DNA from: CAZRRV01 sp964602735
GTDB taxonomy: Bacteria > Bacillota > Clostridia > Oscillospirales > Acutalibacteraceae
Reading direction: 5' to 3'
Length of the DNA stretch: 64,000 nt
Assembly: GCA_964602735.1 (NCBI GenBank)
Contig: CAZRRV010000001.1
Span: 1-64,000 of the forward strand
Every line of letters begins with the position of its first letter. Within the stretch, counting starts at the first letter, position 1. Of the stretch, positions 41,250 through 49,950 are shown one piece after another. Under the pieces are notes generated by a model. That model was not told where the DNA came from and did no database searches. It saw only the letters and a program-made list of their open reading frames with translations. The translations under genes were made by a program, and so were the position numbers.

Positions 41250-42260
41250 TTACACCGAAACCCCGCAACTTTTAAGAACCGTTTTGTAAAGTTCAAGTTC
41301 GTAATCGTATGTATAGGGATTTTCTTTTTCACCGCGTACATAAGCGGCGAAGCCTTCCATCATCGCCGTATATCTTCCGAACGATTCGCTTTGTTGTGGC
41401 TCCGCGTAATTATGCCAGTCGGCGGAATAATATTCTTTTTTTACGGCGTATTGCTCGGAGGGCAAATCGAAATTCAAACGTTCAATCGGCTTGATTTCAA
41501 CGGTGCCTTTTGAGCCGACAACTACTATTTGTCTGCGGGCGAAACCGCCGTACTCTTCGGCATCCGTTTTTATTATCGAATAACCGTTATCGTATTCCAG
41601 CAGCGCAAGGCCGTAATCCTCGCCCGTCACACCGTCATCGCCGTTCGGACGGTTAAACGGAATTATTTTTTTCGGGAACCCGCGGAAGAGTACCGATAAA
41701 TCCACCAGATGGCAGCCCAGAAAAAACATTATTCCGCCGGGAAATGCGGAAAGCCACTGTCGGCGCTCCGGGGTGTGATAACAGTTCATTTGTGCCTCGA
41801 ACCCGTGAATCGTACCGAGTTCACCGGCTTTTACCTTTCGCAGCAAATCGATAACATACGGGTTGTAGCGGTACATATATCCGAGATGCAGAACTTTGCC
41901 GTTCGATTTCTGCGTTTTAACAAGCGTCTCAAATTCCGCGAGCGACAAACCGCCCGGTTTATCCATATGAATGTGTTTTCCGGCATTCGCCGCGCGGCAC
42001 GCATAATTCGTAAGATTTATTTCCTCGGTTTCTATTGTAACCGCGTCGATACTCTCCGATGTTAAAATTTCATCGACGCTGAGTTCTTTCGACGACACAT
42101 AATACGAATTTTTCAATCGACGGTTGAATTTTTTCCGTTCTGTTTCGGGCACGGCATATCCCGCAACTTCGTAATTATCGTGTTGGGAGCAAATGTTTTG
42201 AAAAACCGCGCCCGCGTGATCGTGTCCTATTCCTATTTGTGCGATTCTGATTTTTTTCAT
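41250..42260 (-). CDS. Gfo/Idh/MocA-family oxidoreductase
   Basis: 336 aa from the ATG at 42260, which overlaps the previous stop as TAATG. N-terminal Rossmann fold (IRIAQIGIGHDHAGAVF), EEINLTNYACRAANAGKHIHMDKPGGLSLAEF carrying the EKP-like motif (here DKP), LHLGYMYRYNP, and a C-terminal beta-sheet dimer domain. The family oxidises or reduces cyclitols and sugar derivatives with NAD(P). Last gene of the eight-gene cluster; substrate unknown. Confidence 0.9.
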   Translation of the reverse strand: MKKIRIAQIGIGHDHAGAVFQNICSQHDNYEVAGYAVPETERKKFNRRLKNSYYVSSKELSVDEILTSESIDAVTIETEEINLTNYACRAANAGKHIHMDKPGGLSLAEFETLVKTQKSNGKVLHLGYMYRYNPYVIDLLRKVKAGELGTIHGFEAQMNCYHTPERRQWLSAFPGGIMFFLGCHLVDLSVLFRGFPKKIIPFNRPNGDDGVTGEDYGLALLEYDNGYSIIKTDAEEYGGFARRQIVVVGSKGTVEIKPIERLNFDLPSEQYAVKKEYYSADWHNYAEPQQSESFGRYTAMMEGFAAYVRGEKENPYTYDYELELYKTVLKSCGVSV

Positions 42261-43291
42261 TATAACAGTCTCCAATCGAATTGAGTTACCGGGAAAGCGG
42301 GGTTTTCCGCCAGGCGTTTATAAACTTCGGTTGCCTCGGCGGGGGAATGCGTTTCGTCTGTCAGCGACTGTAAATTCAGTCTGCCGTAATCGGTAAGCTT
42401 TATAAGCGCTTTTACATCGTCCGCCTCCGTCCAGAAACCGGGTCGCGATTCCGCTTTGGGGCGGGCGGCGGTGTGCGCTCCTACGAGCGTTATTCCGGGC
42501 CCGTGAACTTTGCGATAGTAATCCACGGTAAAATCGGAATGTCTCGTGCATCCCAAAAGCGCCACTCTGCCGAATTTTGCCATGCAGTCGAGAACTCCGT
42601 TCAGCCCTCCGCCGTTCCCGGTTACTTCGACGGCGACATTAGCCCCTCCGCCTGTAATATTTTTTACCCGGTCGGCAAATTTTTTATCAAACGGATCCAG
42701 CGCGTAGTCTGCGCCGGACGCGAGCGCTTTTTCTCGTTTTTCCGGCACCGGATCAACGGCGATTACCGGTACGGCACCCGCCGTGCGCAACAACGGGACG
42801 GCGCACAACCCGAGGATTCCGAGCCCCATAACAATCGCGCTTTCACCGGCCTCAAGGCTGCATTTGCGTATTGCGGCGAGCGGGAAAGATGAAATAAACA
42901 TTAAGGCGCCGTTTTCAAACGAAACCGAATCCGGCAATTTGAATACACGGTCGGCTTTAATGTTTACCGTGCTGCTGTGTGTGCTCCATATAAGCGAGAC
43001 GCGATCTCCGGGTTTGACATTTTTCACGTTTTTTCCCGCTTCGACCACCGTTCCGGACGAACTGTACCCCGAGCGGCGGGGAAAATGCGCGACAGGGTCG
43101 TTTGAATATATACTTGTTGTAGCGTCTCCTATTAAATTTGCCCGCTCCGTACCGCTGCTGAGCGTTGATACCGCAAGGTTTACCTGTACCTCGTCATCTC
43201 CCGGTTCTGACAGTTCCTCCTCTAATAATTCGGCGCGGTCAGCTTCCGTGAACACAATGCTTTGCCTTTTCGTTCTTATCACCTTTTCCAT
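42260..43291 (-). CDS. MDR-family zinc-type alcohol dehydrogenase-like protein
   Basis: 343 aa from the ATG at 43291 (no strong ribosome site; a TTG 10 codons earlier is possible). Medium-chain reductase: GroES-like N-domain (SGTERANLIGD, PGDRVSLIWSTHSS) and Rossmann domain GESAIVMGLGILGLCAVPLLR, then AVDPVPEKREKALASGADYALDP. The structural-zinc cysteine cluster is not visible, and the catalytic-zinc residues are unclear, as in the threonine-dehydrogenase-like BchC/SorE-type proteins that pair with Gfo/Idh oxidoreductases. Confidence 0.87.
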   Translation of the reverse strand: MEKVIRTKRQSIVFTEADRAELLEEELSEPGDDEVQVNLAVSTLSSGTERANLIGDATTSIYSNDPVAHFPRRSGYSSSGTVVEAGKNVKNVKPGDRVSLIWSTHSSTVNIKADRVFKLPDSVSFENGALMFISSFPLAAIRKCSLEAGESAIVMGLGILGLCAVPLLRTAGAVPVIAVDPVPEKREKALASGADYALDPFDKKFADRVKNITGGGANVAVEVTGNGGGLNGVLDCMAKFGRVALLGCTRHSDFTVDYYRKVHGPGITLVGAHTAARPKAESRPGFWTEADDVKALIKLTDYGRLNLQSLTDETHSPAEATEVYKRLAENPAFPVTQFDWRLL

Positions 43292-43296
43292 CGATG

Positions 43297-44364
43297 TTAA
43301 AAGTCGTTGCGCTCGAACCAATCGTCTAATCTGCGGCTGTATTCGCGCGTTGTTTCATTTTCCGTCATGGATTTTACCCGGTTCGGATCGGCGGAAAGCT
43401 GCGATATTTCGTAAATCAAGCCGTCGCGAAAGCCGGTGAAGTCCTCACGGCGCATACCCGTAGCTTCCCGAACTTTGGTATTGTCAACCTCGCGGTCAAA
43501 CAAACGGTCGTAGTACAGAATGATTTTAGCGGCGTCGCTTCCGTCGGTACACAGCCGCAGATATTCCTCGGAATCAATCCAGGCGAATTTTATGCCCAGA
43601 ACATCCGAGTAAATATCGGCGATCTGTTCCCAGGTGAGATTTTCGTCATTTCCTATAATGTAATCTTCGCCCGTTGTTTGAGGGTTGAGCGTCAGCCTCG
43701 CGATAAGTTTGCCCGCGTTGCCCGCCCATCCAACGGCGGCGGTTTTGTCGCGCGCGGCCGCAGGCAGCACAAGATTTTTACCCTCCGCCGCTCGTAAAAT
43801 AATCAGCCCCGTCGGCAGAGTTACCAAATCCAGACGAAAATGTGAAAATGAAATAAGCGGCCGCAGTATCGTACAGTTTTTATAACCCGATTCGCGTATT
43901 ATCCTCTCTTCAAATGATTTTGAAATTCCGTAACTGTCATGAGCGAGCAATCCCGTATTGCCGTAAACGTCAAGCAGCTGCGGAGAATTTTCACGTAGCG
44001 GATGTTCCTTGTCGGCATAAACGCGGTATGACGAAAGGAACAGCAAATGGTCGCAGTTTTCCGCCAAAATCGGCAGTCTCTTTTTATAATCATCCGGATT
44101 GGAATAATGCAAAAAATCCACAACGGCGTCGAAGTGCGTTTTTGTAAGCACTCTGCAAAGTAAATCATCATCGACTTTTTCACGAATATATCGTAAATTC
44201 GCATTCAACGGTATATAATCTTCAAGCGCGATTACGGTTACATCGGCTCCCGCTTTAAGCAGTTGGAGACTTGTGTAACTCCCGAGCGTTCCTCCGCCCG
44301 CGATAAGCAGTACGCGGGGGGCGGAGAAACTTTGCCAGCCGGATAAACGAGTCACATTTACCAC
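43297..44364 (-). CDS. NAD-dependent epimerase/dehydratase (extended SDR)
   Basis: 355 aa. Glycine-rich loop VLLIAGGGTLGSYTSLQLL, catalytic DSYGISKSFEE (YxxxK) and ILRPLISFSHFR, as in nucleotide-sugar epimerases and reductases, but the C-terminus resembles plant-type CSP41/GDP-sugar-like extended SDRs. It starts about 20 residues before the Rossmann strand. Adjacent oxidoreductases suggest a free or activated polyol/sugar substrate rather than a nucleotide sugar; not resolvable here. Confidence 0.87.
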   Translation of the reverse strand: MVNVTRLSGWQSFSAPRVLLIAGGGTLGSYTSLQLLKAGADVTVIALEDYIPLNANLRYIREKVDDDLLCRVLTKTHFDAVVDFLHYSNPDDYKKRLPILAENCDHLLFLSSYRVYADKEHPLRENSPQLLDVYGNTGLLAHDSYGISKSFEERIIRESGYKNCTILRPLISFSHFRLDLVTLPTGLIILRAAEGKNLVLPAAARDKTAAVGWAGNAGKLIARLTLNPQTTGEDYIIGNDENLTWEQIADIYSDVLGIKFAWIDSEEYLRLCTDGSDAAKIILYYDRLFDREVDNTKVREATGMRREDFTGFRDGLIYEISQLSADPNRVKSMTENETTREYSRRLDDWFERNDF

Positions 44365-44367
44365 ATC

Positions 44368-45042
44368 CTACACGATTTTGACTATCCCGTTGTGTCCGGG
44401 CAGAAAGTTCGGATCGTGAGATACAAGCGGGGTGTATTCGGAACGGGAATATTTGCGAATGAAATTTTCGCTTTTTTCGGGATTGCATGAGCTGCCCGTC
44501 GGTATTTTATTTTCAAGGCAAATCGGAGAATAAACTTCGTCGCCGGTTATTACATATTTCCCTACGCCGTTATCGACTGTGACAATGCATGAACCCTCCG
44601 AGTGGCCGCCTATTTTAATCGCGCGAATTCCATCGCAGATATCGCATTTCTCATCAAAAAGCCGGACATCGGTGCCGGGCGGTATATATTCACCTTTAAG
44701 GGCGGCATATTCGTCTTTCTGCATATAAACCGTCGCGCGGGGGAATTTTTTTACGGCCTGAACATGGTCGTGGTGACGGTGGGTAAGCACTATTTCGGTA
44801 ATCGAGTCCGGCTGTATTCCGCCGCGCCGTAATACCTCATCGGGCGGAAGCATACAGCGCATATCCCAGCCGTCCATATACTCGCACCCCGCGTCTATTA
44901 AAATCAACCGTTCCGTCGTTTCGATAAGGAAAACCGTAAACGATATGGGAATTTTCCTTTCGGAATTATCCCCCGCGAACACCAGTTTCGCGGCTATATC
45001 CGATTCGGCGTATTTTACCGCGTAAATTGATATACTGCTCAT
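44368..45042 (-). CDS. MBL-fold hydrolase, lactonase-like
   Basis: 224 aa. Metal motif LTHRHHDHVQAV, IDAGCEYMDGWDM before it, KIGGHSEGSC, ITGDEVYSPI and VSHDPNFLPGHNG after it supply the usual His/Asp ligands of the AttM/AiiA-like branch (HxHxDH). In a dehydrogenase cluster such a protein plausibly opens a lactone formed by oxidation of a cyclic sugar; this is inference. Its start overlaps the preceding stop as TAATG. Confidence 0.87.
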   Translation of the reverse strand: MSSISIYAVKYAESDIAAKLVFAGDNSERKIPISFTVFLIETTERLILIDAGCEYMDGWDMRCMLPPDEVLRRGGIQPDSITEIVLTHRHHDHVQAVKKFPRATVYMQKDEYAALKGEYIPPGTDVRLFDEKCDICDGIRAIKIGGHSEGSCIVTVDNGVGKYVITGDEVYSPICLENKIPTGSSCNPEKSENFIRKYSRSEYTPLVSHDPNFLPGHNGIVKIV

Positions 45043-46025
45043 TATCCAACCGTAAGCACAACTTTGCCCACATTTTCCCCTCTGTAAAGAATTTCATGAG
45101 CTTTTTCGGCATCGGTAATCGGCATAACTTTATAAATTGTGGGCCGGACTTCGCCGCTCTCCACTTTCGGCCAGACATCGCGAACAAGGTTCGAAAGGAT
45201 CTGCGCCTTTACCTCCGGCGTGCGCGAACGCAATGTGCTTCCTACAATTCTCACATTGCGAACATAAATATTTTTCAGATCTATTTCGGTTTTAATACCC
45301 GCCAACGCGGCAATCATTATCCAGCGTGCTCCGCGGTTGAGATAATGGAGGCACTTTCCCATAACATCGCCGCCCAAACAGTCGATAGCCACATCGACGC
45401 CATGCCCGTTTTCGAGTTCTTCTTTCAGCGCCGCGGTAATATCTTCCCGCCCGGTTACAACGATTCTGTCGGCTTTCAGGCGAGTAATTTTTTCCGCGAT
45501 TGAATCGGTTAAAACCGTAGTGATCACCCTTGCGCCGAACGCTTTCGCCATCGGAATAACTACGCTTGCAAGGCCGCTTGCGCCTGCGTTCATCAGCAGA
45601 GTATCGCCGGGTTTAAGACCTCCCTCAATAAAAAGATTCAAATACGAGGTGGCGAACGCCTCCGGCATCGCCGCGGCCTCAACCACGGTTACTCCGCGCG
45701 GGATCGGCATAAGCATATCGTATTTCACATTAGCGTATTCGGCATAACCTCCGCCGCCGAGCAGAGCGCATACTTTATCGCCCGGCTTGAACGTCGACTT
45801 GGCTTTCGCCCCCTCGGACATTTCGACTATCGTTCCCGCGATTTCAAGTCCCATCCATTCCGGGCAACCGGGAGGCGGGGGATAGTCGCCCTCGCGCTGC
45901 ATAAGATCCGCGCGATTGAGCGCAGCCGCCTCGATTTTAACAAGACAGTCGTCGAATCCCGGAACCGGATCGGGGACGGAATCCCAGCGTAAACTTTTAT
46001 CTTCGTTTATCAAAATCGCTTTCAT
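45042..46025 (-). CDS. NAD(P)H:quinone oxidoreductase-like MDR protein
   Basis: 327 aa from the ATG at 46025 with a GAGGAG...AAGG site. Zinc-free MDR of the PIG3/QOR type: MKAILINEDKSLRWDSVPDP (typical strand), ALNRADLMQREGDYPPPPG (the diagnostic NRADLxQRxGxYPPPxG), PGDKVCALLGGGGYAEYA, NAGASGLASVVIPMAKAFGARV. Reduces quinones or enals with NADPH. Member of the eight-gene cluster. Confidence 0.9.
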   Translation of the reverse strand: MKAILINEDKSLRWDSVPDPVPGFDDCLVKIEAAALNRADLMQREGDYPPPPGCPEWMGLEIAGTIVEMSEGAKAKSTFKPGDKVCALLGGGGYAEYANVKYDMLMPIPRGVTVVEAAAMPEAFATSYLNLFIEGGLKPGDTLLMNAGASGLASVVIPMAKAFGARVITTVLTDSIAEKITRLKADRIVVTGREDITAALKEELENGHGVDVAIDCLGGDVMGKCLHYLNRGARWIMIAALAGIKTEIDLKNIYVRNVRIVGSTLRSRTPEVKAQILSNLVRDVWPKVESGEVRPTIYKVMPITDAEKAHEILYRGENVGKVVLTVG

Positions 46026-46041
46026 TAACCTTTTCTTCTCC

Positions 46042-46788
46042 TCAGAGTTTTTTACGGCAACCGTCGATTTGAATGTTCTGCCCCGAAATATAGCCCGCTT
46101 CGTTGCTTGCAAGGTAACATATCAGGCTTGCATTTTCGTTGTCGGTGCCGGTCCTTCCGGCATATGACATCGCCGTTTCCTGAAAATAATCCATATCCGG
46201 ATTTTCCGCGGGGCTTACGGTTCCGGGGGAAACGGCGTTTACCGTAACGCCGTCGGCGGCGACTTCCTTCGCCAGGGCGCGCGTCAGGGCAATCACGGCG
46301 CCTTTTGTGGCCGAATAATGCGACATACCGGCGTTCCCGTAAACCCCCGCTACGGAGGCGACATTTATAATCCTTCCGTAATTTTTTTCCGTCATACCCG
46401 GCAGAACGGCTCGCGTAAAGTAAACGGTTCCCATCACATTTACATCAAAGTACCGTTTCCATATATCCGCGGGTATTTCGGTGAATTTGAAATTTGATCG
46501 CCAGAGCGCGGCGTTGTTTACGAGTATATCCGTTTTGCCGAATGTTTTCTCGGTTATATTAACCGCGTCGCAAACTTCCGATTCGTTTGAAACATCGCAT
46601 TTTACGGTTATAACATTGCCTGCCGAACCGTCCGCTTCGCCTTTAACAAGTTCAAGCTTTTCGGTATTCACATCTATAATCGAAACATTCGCGCCGTTTT
46701 TCGCAAGCATGAGAGCAACGGCGCGTCCTATTCCCACGGCGCCGCCGGTTACTATCGCGGTTTTGCCGTTAAAGTTCAATCGCATCAT
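46042..46788 (-). CDS. Short-chain dehydrogenase/reductase (FabG-like)
   Basis: 248 aa. Classical SDR: TGGAVGIGRAVALML nucleotide loop, NNAALW, catalytic Ser in INVASVAGVYGN, YSATKGA (YxxxK), SPGTVSPAENPD. C-terminus SGQNIQIDGC. NAD(P)-dependent oxidation of a secondary alcohol. Overlaps the end of the dehydroquinase-like gene by 20 bases; GGAG lies 10 bases upstream of the first of two adjacent ATGs. Confidence 0.92.
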   Translation of the reverse strand: MMRLNFNGKTAIVTGGAVGIGRAVALMLAKNGANVSIIDVNTEKLELVKGEADGSAGNVITVKCDVSNESEVCDAVNITEKTFGKTDILVNNAALWRSNFKFTEIPADIWKRYFDVNVMGTVYFTRAVLPGMTEKNYGRIINVASVAGVYGNAGMSHYSATKGAVIALTRALAKEVAADGVTVNAVSPGTVSPAENPDMDYFQETAMSYAGRTGTDNENASLICYLASNEAGYISGQNIQIDGCRKKL

Positions 46789-47542
46789 TTCGCAACAGCT
46801 CCAGAATAATTTTTTCGTCTTTTAACAGCGGTTGTAATTTCGACGCGCATTCATCGTATTCATGTACCGTAAGATACATGAAACAGCCGAGTTCGCCGCC
46901 TATTCTCCGCATAATGCCGCATTTTCCGGTGCTTAAAAAAAGGAACGGAATATTAAGCTCGTGTTTTAACATACGGATTATTTTAAGATTTTCGATTTCC
47001 TGCTCCTCGGTTTCGGCTCCGGTTACGATTTTGCATATATCCGCCCCGCGGCTTTGCTGTCCGAGCGCTATTTCCAAAACGCGTTCGGCGGGTGTGTATT
47101 TCAGAATATGTGACGACATCAGCACTTTCGACCCTTTGCCGTGAACGGCTTCGATGAGTTTTTTCTGTTTTTCGACGGCATTCGGATTATCGGTAAACTC
47201 GCCCGGTTGCGGGTCGAAATAATCCCCCATTATATCGCATAAATCCGCTCCGCATTCTGCAAGGGAAAGCAGTTCGCGGGCAAGCATATTGTCGGTCTTC
47301 CCGGTGTTATTGCGATAGCGGTAGTTTGTTACATAAACGGGTTTGTCGCCCGTGCAATCGAACAGTTCGCGGTAGACATCCTCGCGTCTCTCTTCCGGAC
47401 ATAAAACCTCGAATTGCATTCCGAACGCCTCGGCGCCTTCGTCGAGAGACGCCTTTACAAGTTCTTTAATCCGGCCGGCGTTTTTCGCCAGCACCATAAC
47501 CGTCAATAACGCGCGGCTGTTGCCGAAGAAACTGTTTTTCAT
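46769..47542 (-). CDS. Type I 3-dehydroquinate dehydratase-like protein
   Basis: 257 aa, the usual size of AroD. Barrel features: MVLAKNAGRIKELVKASLDEGAEAFGMQFE, SSHILKYTPAERVLEIALGQQ (the histidine region), RGADICKIVTGAETEEQ with the Schiff-base Lys, and FLFLSTGKCGIMRRIGGELGCFMYLTVHE (the Arg/Ser loop), each quoted in part. It is divergent from biosynthetic AroD and sits among dehydrogenases, so a catabolic role on quinate/shikimate-like cyclitols is plausible but unproven. Confidence 0.8.
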   Translation of the reverse strand: MKNSFFGNSRALLTVMVLAKNAGRIKELVKASLDEGAEAFGMQFEVLCPEERREDVYRELFDCTGDKPVYVTNYRYRNNTGKTDNMLARELLSLAECGADLCDIMGDYFDPQPGEFTDNPNAVEKQKKLIEAVHGKGSKVLMSSHILKYTPAERVLEIALGQQSRGADICKIVTGAETEEQEIENLKIIRMLKHELNIPFLFLSTGKCGIMRRIGGELGCFMYLTVHEYDECASKLQPLLKDEKIILELLRNDAIEL

Positions 47543-48330
47543 CTGTACCCCGGCCTTCCGAGGGCGTTCCGCCCGCCGTCGATCATAATATTTTCGCCGT
47601 CGATAAATTGCCCTTTAGGAGACGCGATATATAATATCAGATCGATTATTTCCTGCGGCTCCGCCGCCCGGTTGAGCATGGTTCGCATTTTCGCCATATC
47701 GGCGCGGGTAAGCACAGGGCCGGGAGAAACGCAGACGCATCGTATGTTGTACTTTGCACCGAATTGCGCCACGGACTGTGTCAATCCGAACATCGCGCCG
47801 CTTTTGGCCGTGGGATAATCGACGCCGTAGCCCGAGCCTTCCATTCCGGTGATTGAGCCTATGTTTATGATAAGTCCCGAATTTTGCCGGCGCATATAAT
47901 AACAGGCGGCATGCGCGAAGTACATCTGAGCGCGCAGATTTACATCAAGCCCCCAGTCGTAAACGTCAATCGGCACATCCGGGAATTCGGGATATTTTTC
48001 TTTGTCGACATTAAGCACGCGGGTCGCGGTGCCTCCGGCAAAATTGCACACCATGTCAAGGGAGCCGAAAGTTTCCCAGGCGGTATCGCAGGCATGCCTG
48101 ACCCGATCGTAATCCCGCACATCGCATAAAACCCCCAAAGCCCTGCCTTTGCCTTTCGCGTTGATCGCGTCTACGGCTTTGTTCAACGCACCTTCATTTA
48201 TATCGCACATCACCGCGTTGCCCCCGAGCGCCGCCCAGTTTTCCGAAAAACATAGCCCCATCCCGGACGCCGCGCCCGAGGCTATAGCGGTTTTCCCGGC
48301 GAAATTCAATTCTTCGCTGTTACAAGCCAC
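47539..48330 (-). CDS. Short-chain dehydrogenase/reductase, first gene of the cluster
   Basis: 263 aa from a GTG at 48330, eight bases after GGGAG; the GTG at 48339 overlaps that site. SDR marks: SGAASGMGLCF loop, DVRDYDRVRHACDTA, NFAGG, INIGSITGMEGSGYGVDYPTAKSG (catalytic Ser, Tyr, Lys; quoted in part), SPGPVLTRADM. Contains an insertion around residues 105-125 (KEKYPEFPDVPIDVYDWG). Stop overlaps the next start by 4 bases, so the pair is translationally coupled. Confidence 0.9.
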   Translation of the reverse strand: MACNSEELNFAGKTAIASGAASGMGLCFSENWAALGGNAVMCDINEGALNKAVDAINAKGKGRALGVLCDVRDYDRVRHACDTAWETFGSLDMVCNFAGGTATRVLNVDKEKYPEFPDVPIDVYDWGLDVNLRAQMYFAHAACYYMRRQNSGLIINIGSITGMEGSGYGVDYPTAKSGAMFGLTQSVAQFGAKYNIRCVCVSPGPVLTRADMAKMRTMLNRAAEPQEIIDLILYIASPKGQFIDGENIMIDGGRNALGRPGYR

Positions 48331-48361
48331 ATCAAACACTCCCTTTCTTTATGACGAACTT

Positions 48362-48390
48362 ATTTTATAACGCACTTTCATAATTGTCAA
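48362..48390 (-). promoter_or_regulatory. Promoter of the eight-gene oxidoreductase cluster
   Basis: Minus strand TTGACA (48385-48390), 17 bp, TAAAAT (48362-48367). A tandem GTTGAC (48386-48391 and 48394-48399 on the plus strand as GTCAAC) straddles the -35 and could be a regulator site. Confidence 0.7.
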
Positions 48391-48503
48391 CCCGTCAACC
48401 GGCGTAAATTTGTATTTTGCGGTATTTACAGCGCCGGCATTACGGATTATTTTCCGCGTTGAATATCGTTCGGCGGCGACTTAAAATATTTTGTGATTTT
48501 TCA

Positions 48504-48532
48504 TTGACTTTACCAAAGTAACGTGATAATAT
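48504..48532 (+). promoter_or_regulatory. his operon promoter with palindromic operator candidate
   Basis: TTGACT (48504-48509), 17 bp, TAATAT (48527-48532). The inverted repeat ACTTT-ACC-AAAGT (48507-48519) begins inside the -35 and fills the spacer, well placed for repression by the TrpR-like product of the first gene. Confidence 0.7.
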
Positions 48533-48563
48533 AATAAAGCATTCTAACGGAGGGAGCGAACGG

Positions 48564-48860
48564 ATGAATTTGTTTGCCGATGACGGCGCGAAACTGCTTA
48601 TAAATTCGCTTTTGGCATTGCGAAACGCCGATGAGTGCCGGGCTTATCTGGAGGATCTTTTAACGGCGGGAGAAATTGTTGCGCTGTCGCAGCGAATAAC
48701 CGTCGCCAAAGAACTGAAGGATGGCAAAAATTACAATGAAATTGCCGGGAATACCGGCGCAAGCAGCGCGACGATAAGCCGCGTAAACCGTTGCCTTAAT
48801 TACGGAGCGGGAGGTTACCGTACGGTTCTTTCGCGGTTGGAGGAGAATAATGGCGGTTGA
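48564..48860 (+). CDS. YerC/TrpR-family DNA-binding protein
   Basis: 98 aa, GGAGGGAG site. TrpR-superfamily helix-turn-helix: LEDLLTAGEIVALSQRITVAKELKDG and YNEIAGNTGASSATISRVNRCL (both quoted in part). These small YerC/YecD proteins are regularly found before his genes in Clostridia and are presumed repressors. Overlaps hisZ by 11 bases, so it is the first gene of the his operon and a candidate autoregulator. Confidence 0.9.
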   Translation: MNLFADDGAKLLINSLLALRNADECRAYLEDLLTAGEIVALSQRITVAKELKDGKNYNEIAGNTGASSATISRVNRCLNYGAGGYRTVLSRLEENNGG

Positions 48861-49950
48861 TTGGAACGGTATACTTAAACCGGAAGAGAGTGTAGCGCTG
48901 CGGTTGCGCAAACTTTACCGTGATTACGGATATCTGCATTACAAAGTCGGAAAGTTCGAAGAATACGATTTTTATATGCGAAATAAAAATTTTCTTCCCG
49001 ACGGTAATATTTTAACATTTACCGATACCGACGGCAGACTTATGGCGCTCAAGCCCGACATAACGCTTTCCATAGTCAAAAACGCCGCGGGTCGGAAAAA
49101 CGGAACGCAAAAATTCTGCTATAACGAGAACGTTTACCGAACAACCGGCGGAGGTTTCCGCGAGATTATGCAAACGGGGCTCGAATGTATAGGTGCGCTT
49201 GATACCTGCGCGGTCAGCGAAGTTGTAACTCTCGCTTACAAAAGCCTCGAATGTTTTAACGGCAGATTCCTGCTTGATTTATCGCATATGGGGTTTGTTT
49301 CCGATCTGATTGAAGATACGGGTGCCGATGAGGAACTGACCGCGCGGCTAATGCGCGCGCTCGGCGAAAAAAACATCGCCGAAATAAAAGCTTTGGGCAA
49401 TAACGCCGGTTTGAAACGTGAGCCTGTTGAACGGCTCTGCGACGCCGCGTCGCTTTACGGAACGCCGGATGAAATTCTGCCGCGTATGTATTCTCTCGCA
49501 CACGGCAAAAAATCGAAAGCCGCCGCCGAAGAACTTAAAGAAACCGTGGATACTGTTTGCAAAGTCTGCGACTGTTCGAATTTGAGGATTGATTTTTCGC
49601 TGGTAAATGACGGCAATTATTATAACGGAATTATATTTCAAGGGTTCCTGGAAGGAATACCGAAAAAAATTTTGGCGGGCGGCCGGTATGATAAACTTAT
49701 GAGAAAAATGGGCAGTTCCAACGATGCCATCGGTTTTGCCGTTTATTTTGATGAAATGTTGAACCGTATTTCGGGCGGATACGATGTCGATATACTGCTT
49801 ATATACGACGAAGGGACGCCCGCCGCGGCTGTCGCGGAAAAAGCTATCGAGTTACGGAACGCCGGCAAAAGTGTCAGGGTAAGTCGGGGCGACGATGCCG
49901 ATATCCGTCCCCGCGAAACGATCCATATCGGGAAGGAGGATACGGAATGA
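48850..49950 (+). CDS. hisZ: ATP phosphoribosyltransferase regulatory subunit
   Basis: 366 aa, AGGAG site. Class-II HisRS-like catalytic fold without tRNA function: LRKLYRDYGYLHYKVGKFEEYD, LMALKPDITLSIVK, FCYNENVYRTT, LECIGALD, and RIDFSLVNDGNYYNGIIFQGF, ILAGGRYDKLM. It partners short HisG and mediates histidine feedback. No anticodon domain remains. Overlaps hisG by 4 bases. Confidence 0.95.
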   Translation: MAVDWNGILKPEESVALRLRKLYRDYGYLHYKVGKFEEYDFYMRNKNFLPDGNILTFTDTDGRLMALKPDITLSIVKNAAGRKNGTQKFCYNENVYRTTGGGFREIMQTGLECIGALDTCAVSEVVTLAYKSLECFNGRFLLDLSHMGFVSDLIEDTGADEELTARLMRALGEKNIAEIKALGNNAGLKREPVERLCDAASLYGTPDEILPRMYSLAHGKKSKAAAEELKETVDTVCKVCDCSNLRIDFSLVNDGNYYNGIIFQGFLEGIPKKILAGGRYDKLMRKMGSSNDAIGFAVYFDEMLNRISGGYDVDILLIYDEGTPAAAVAEKAIELRNAGKSVRVSRGDDADIRPRETIHIGKEDTE

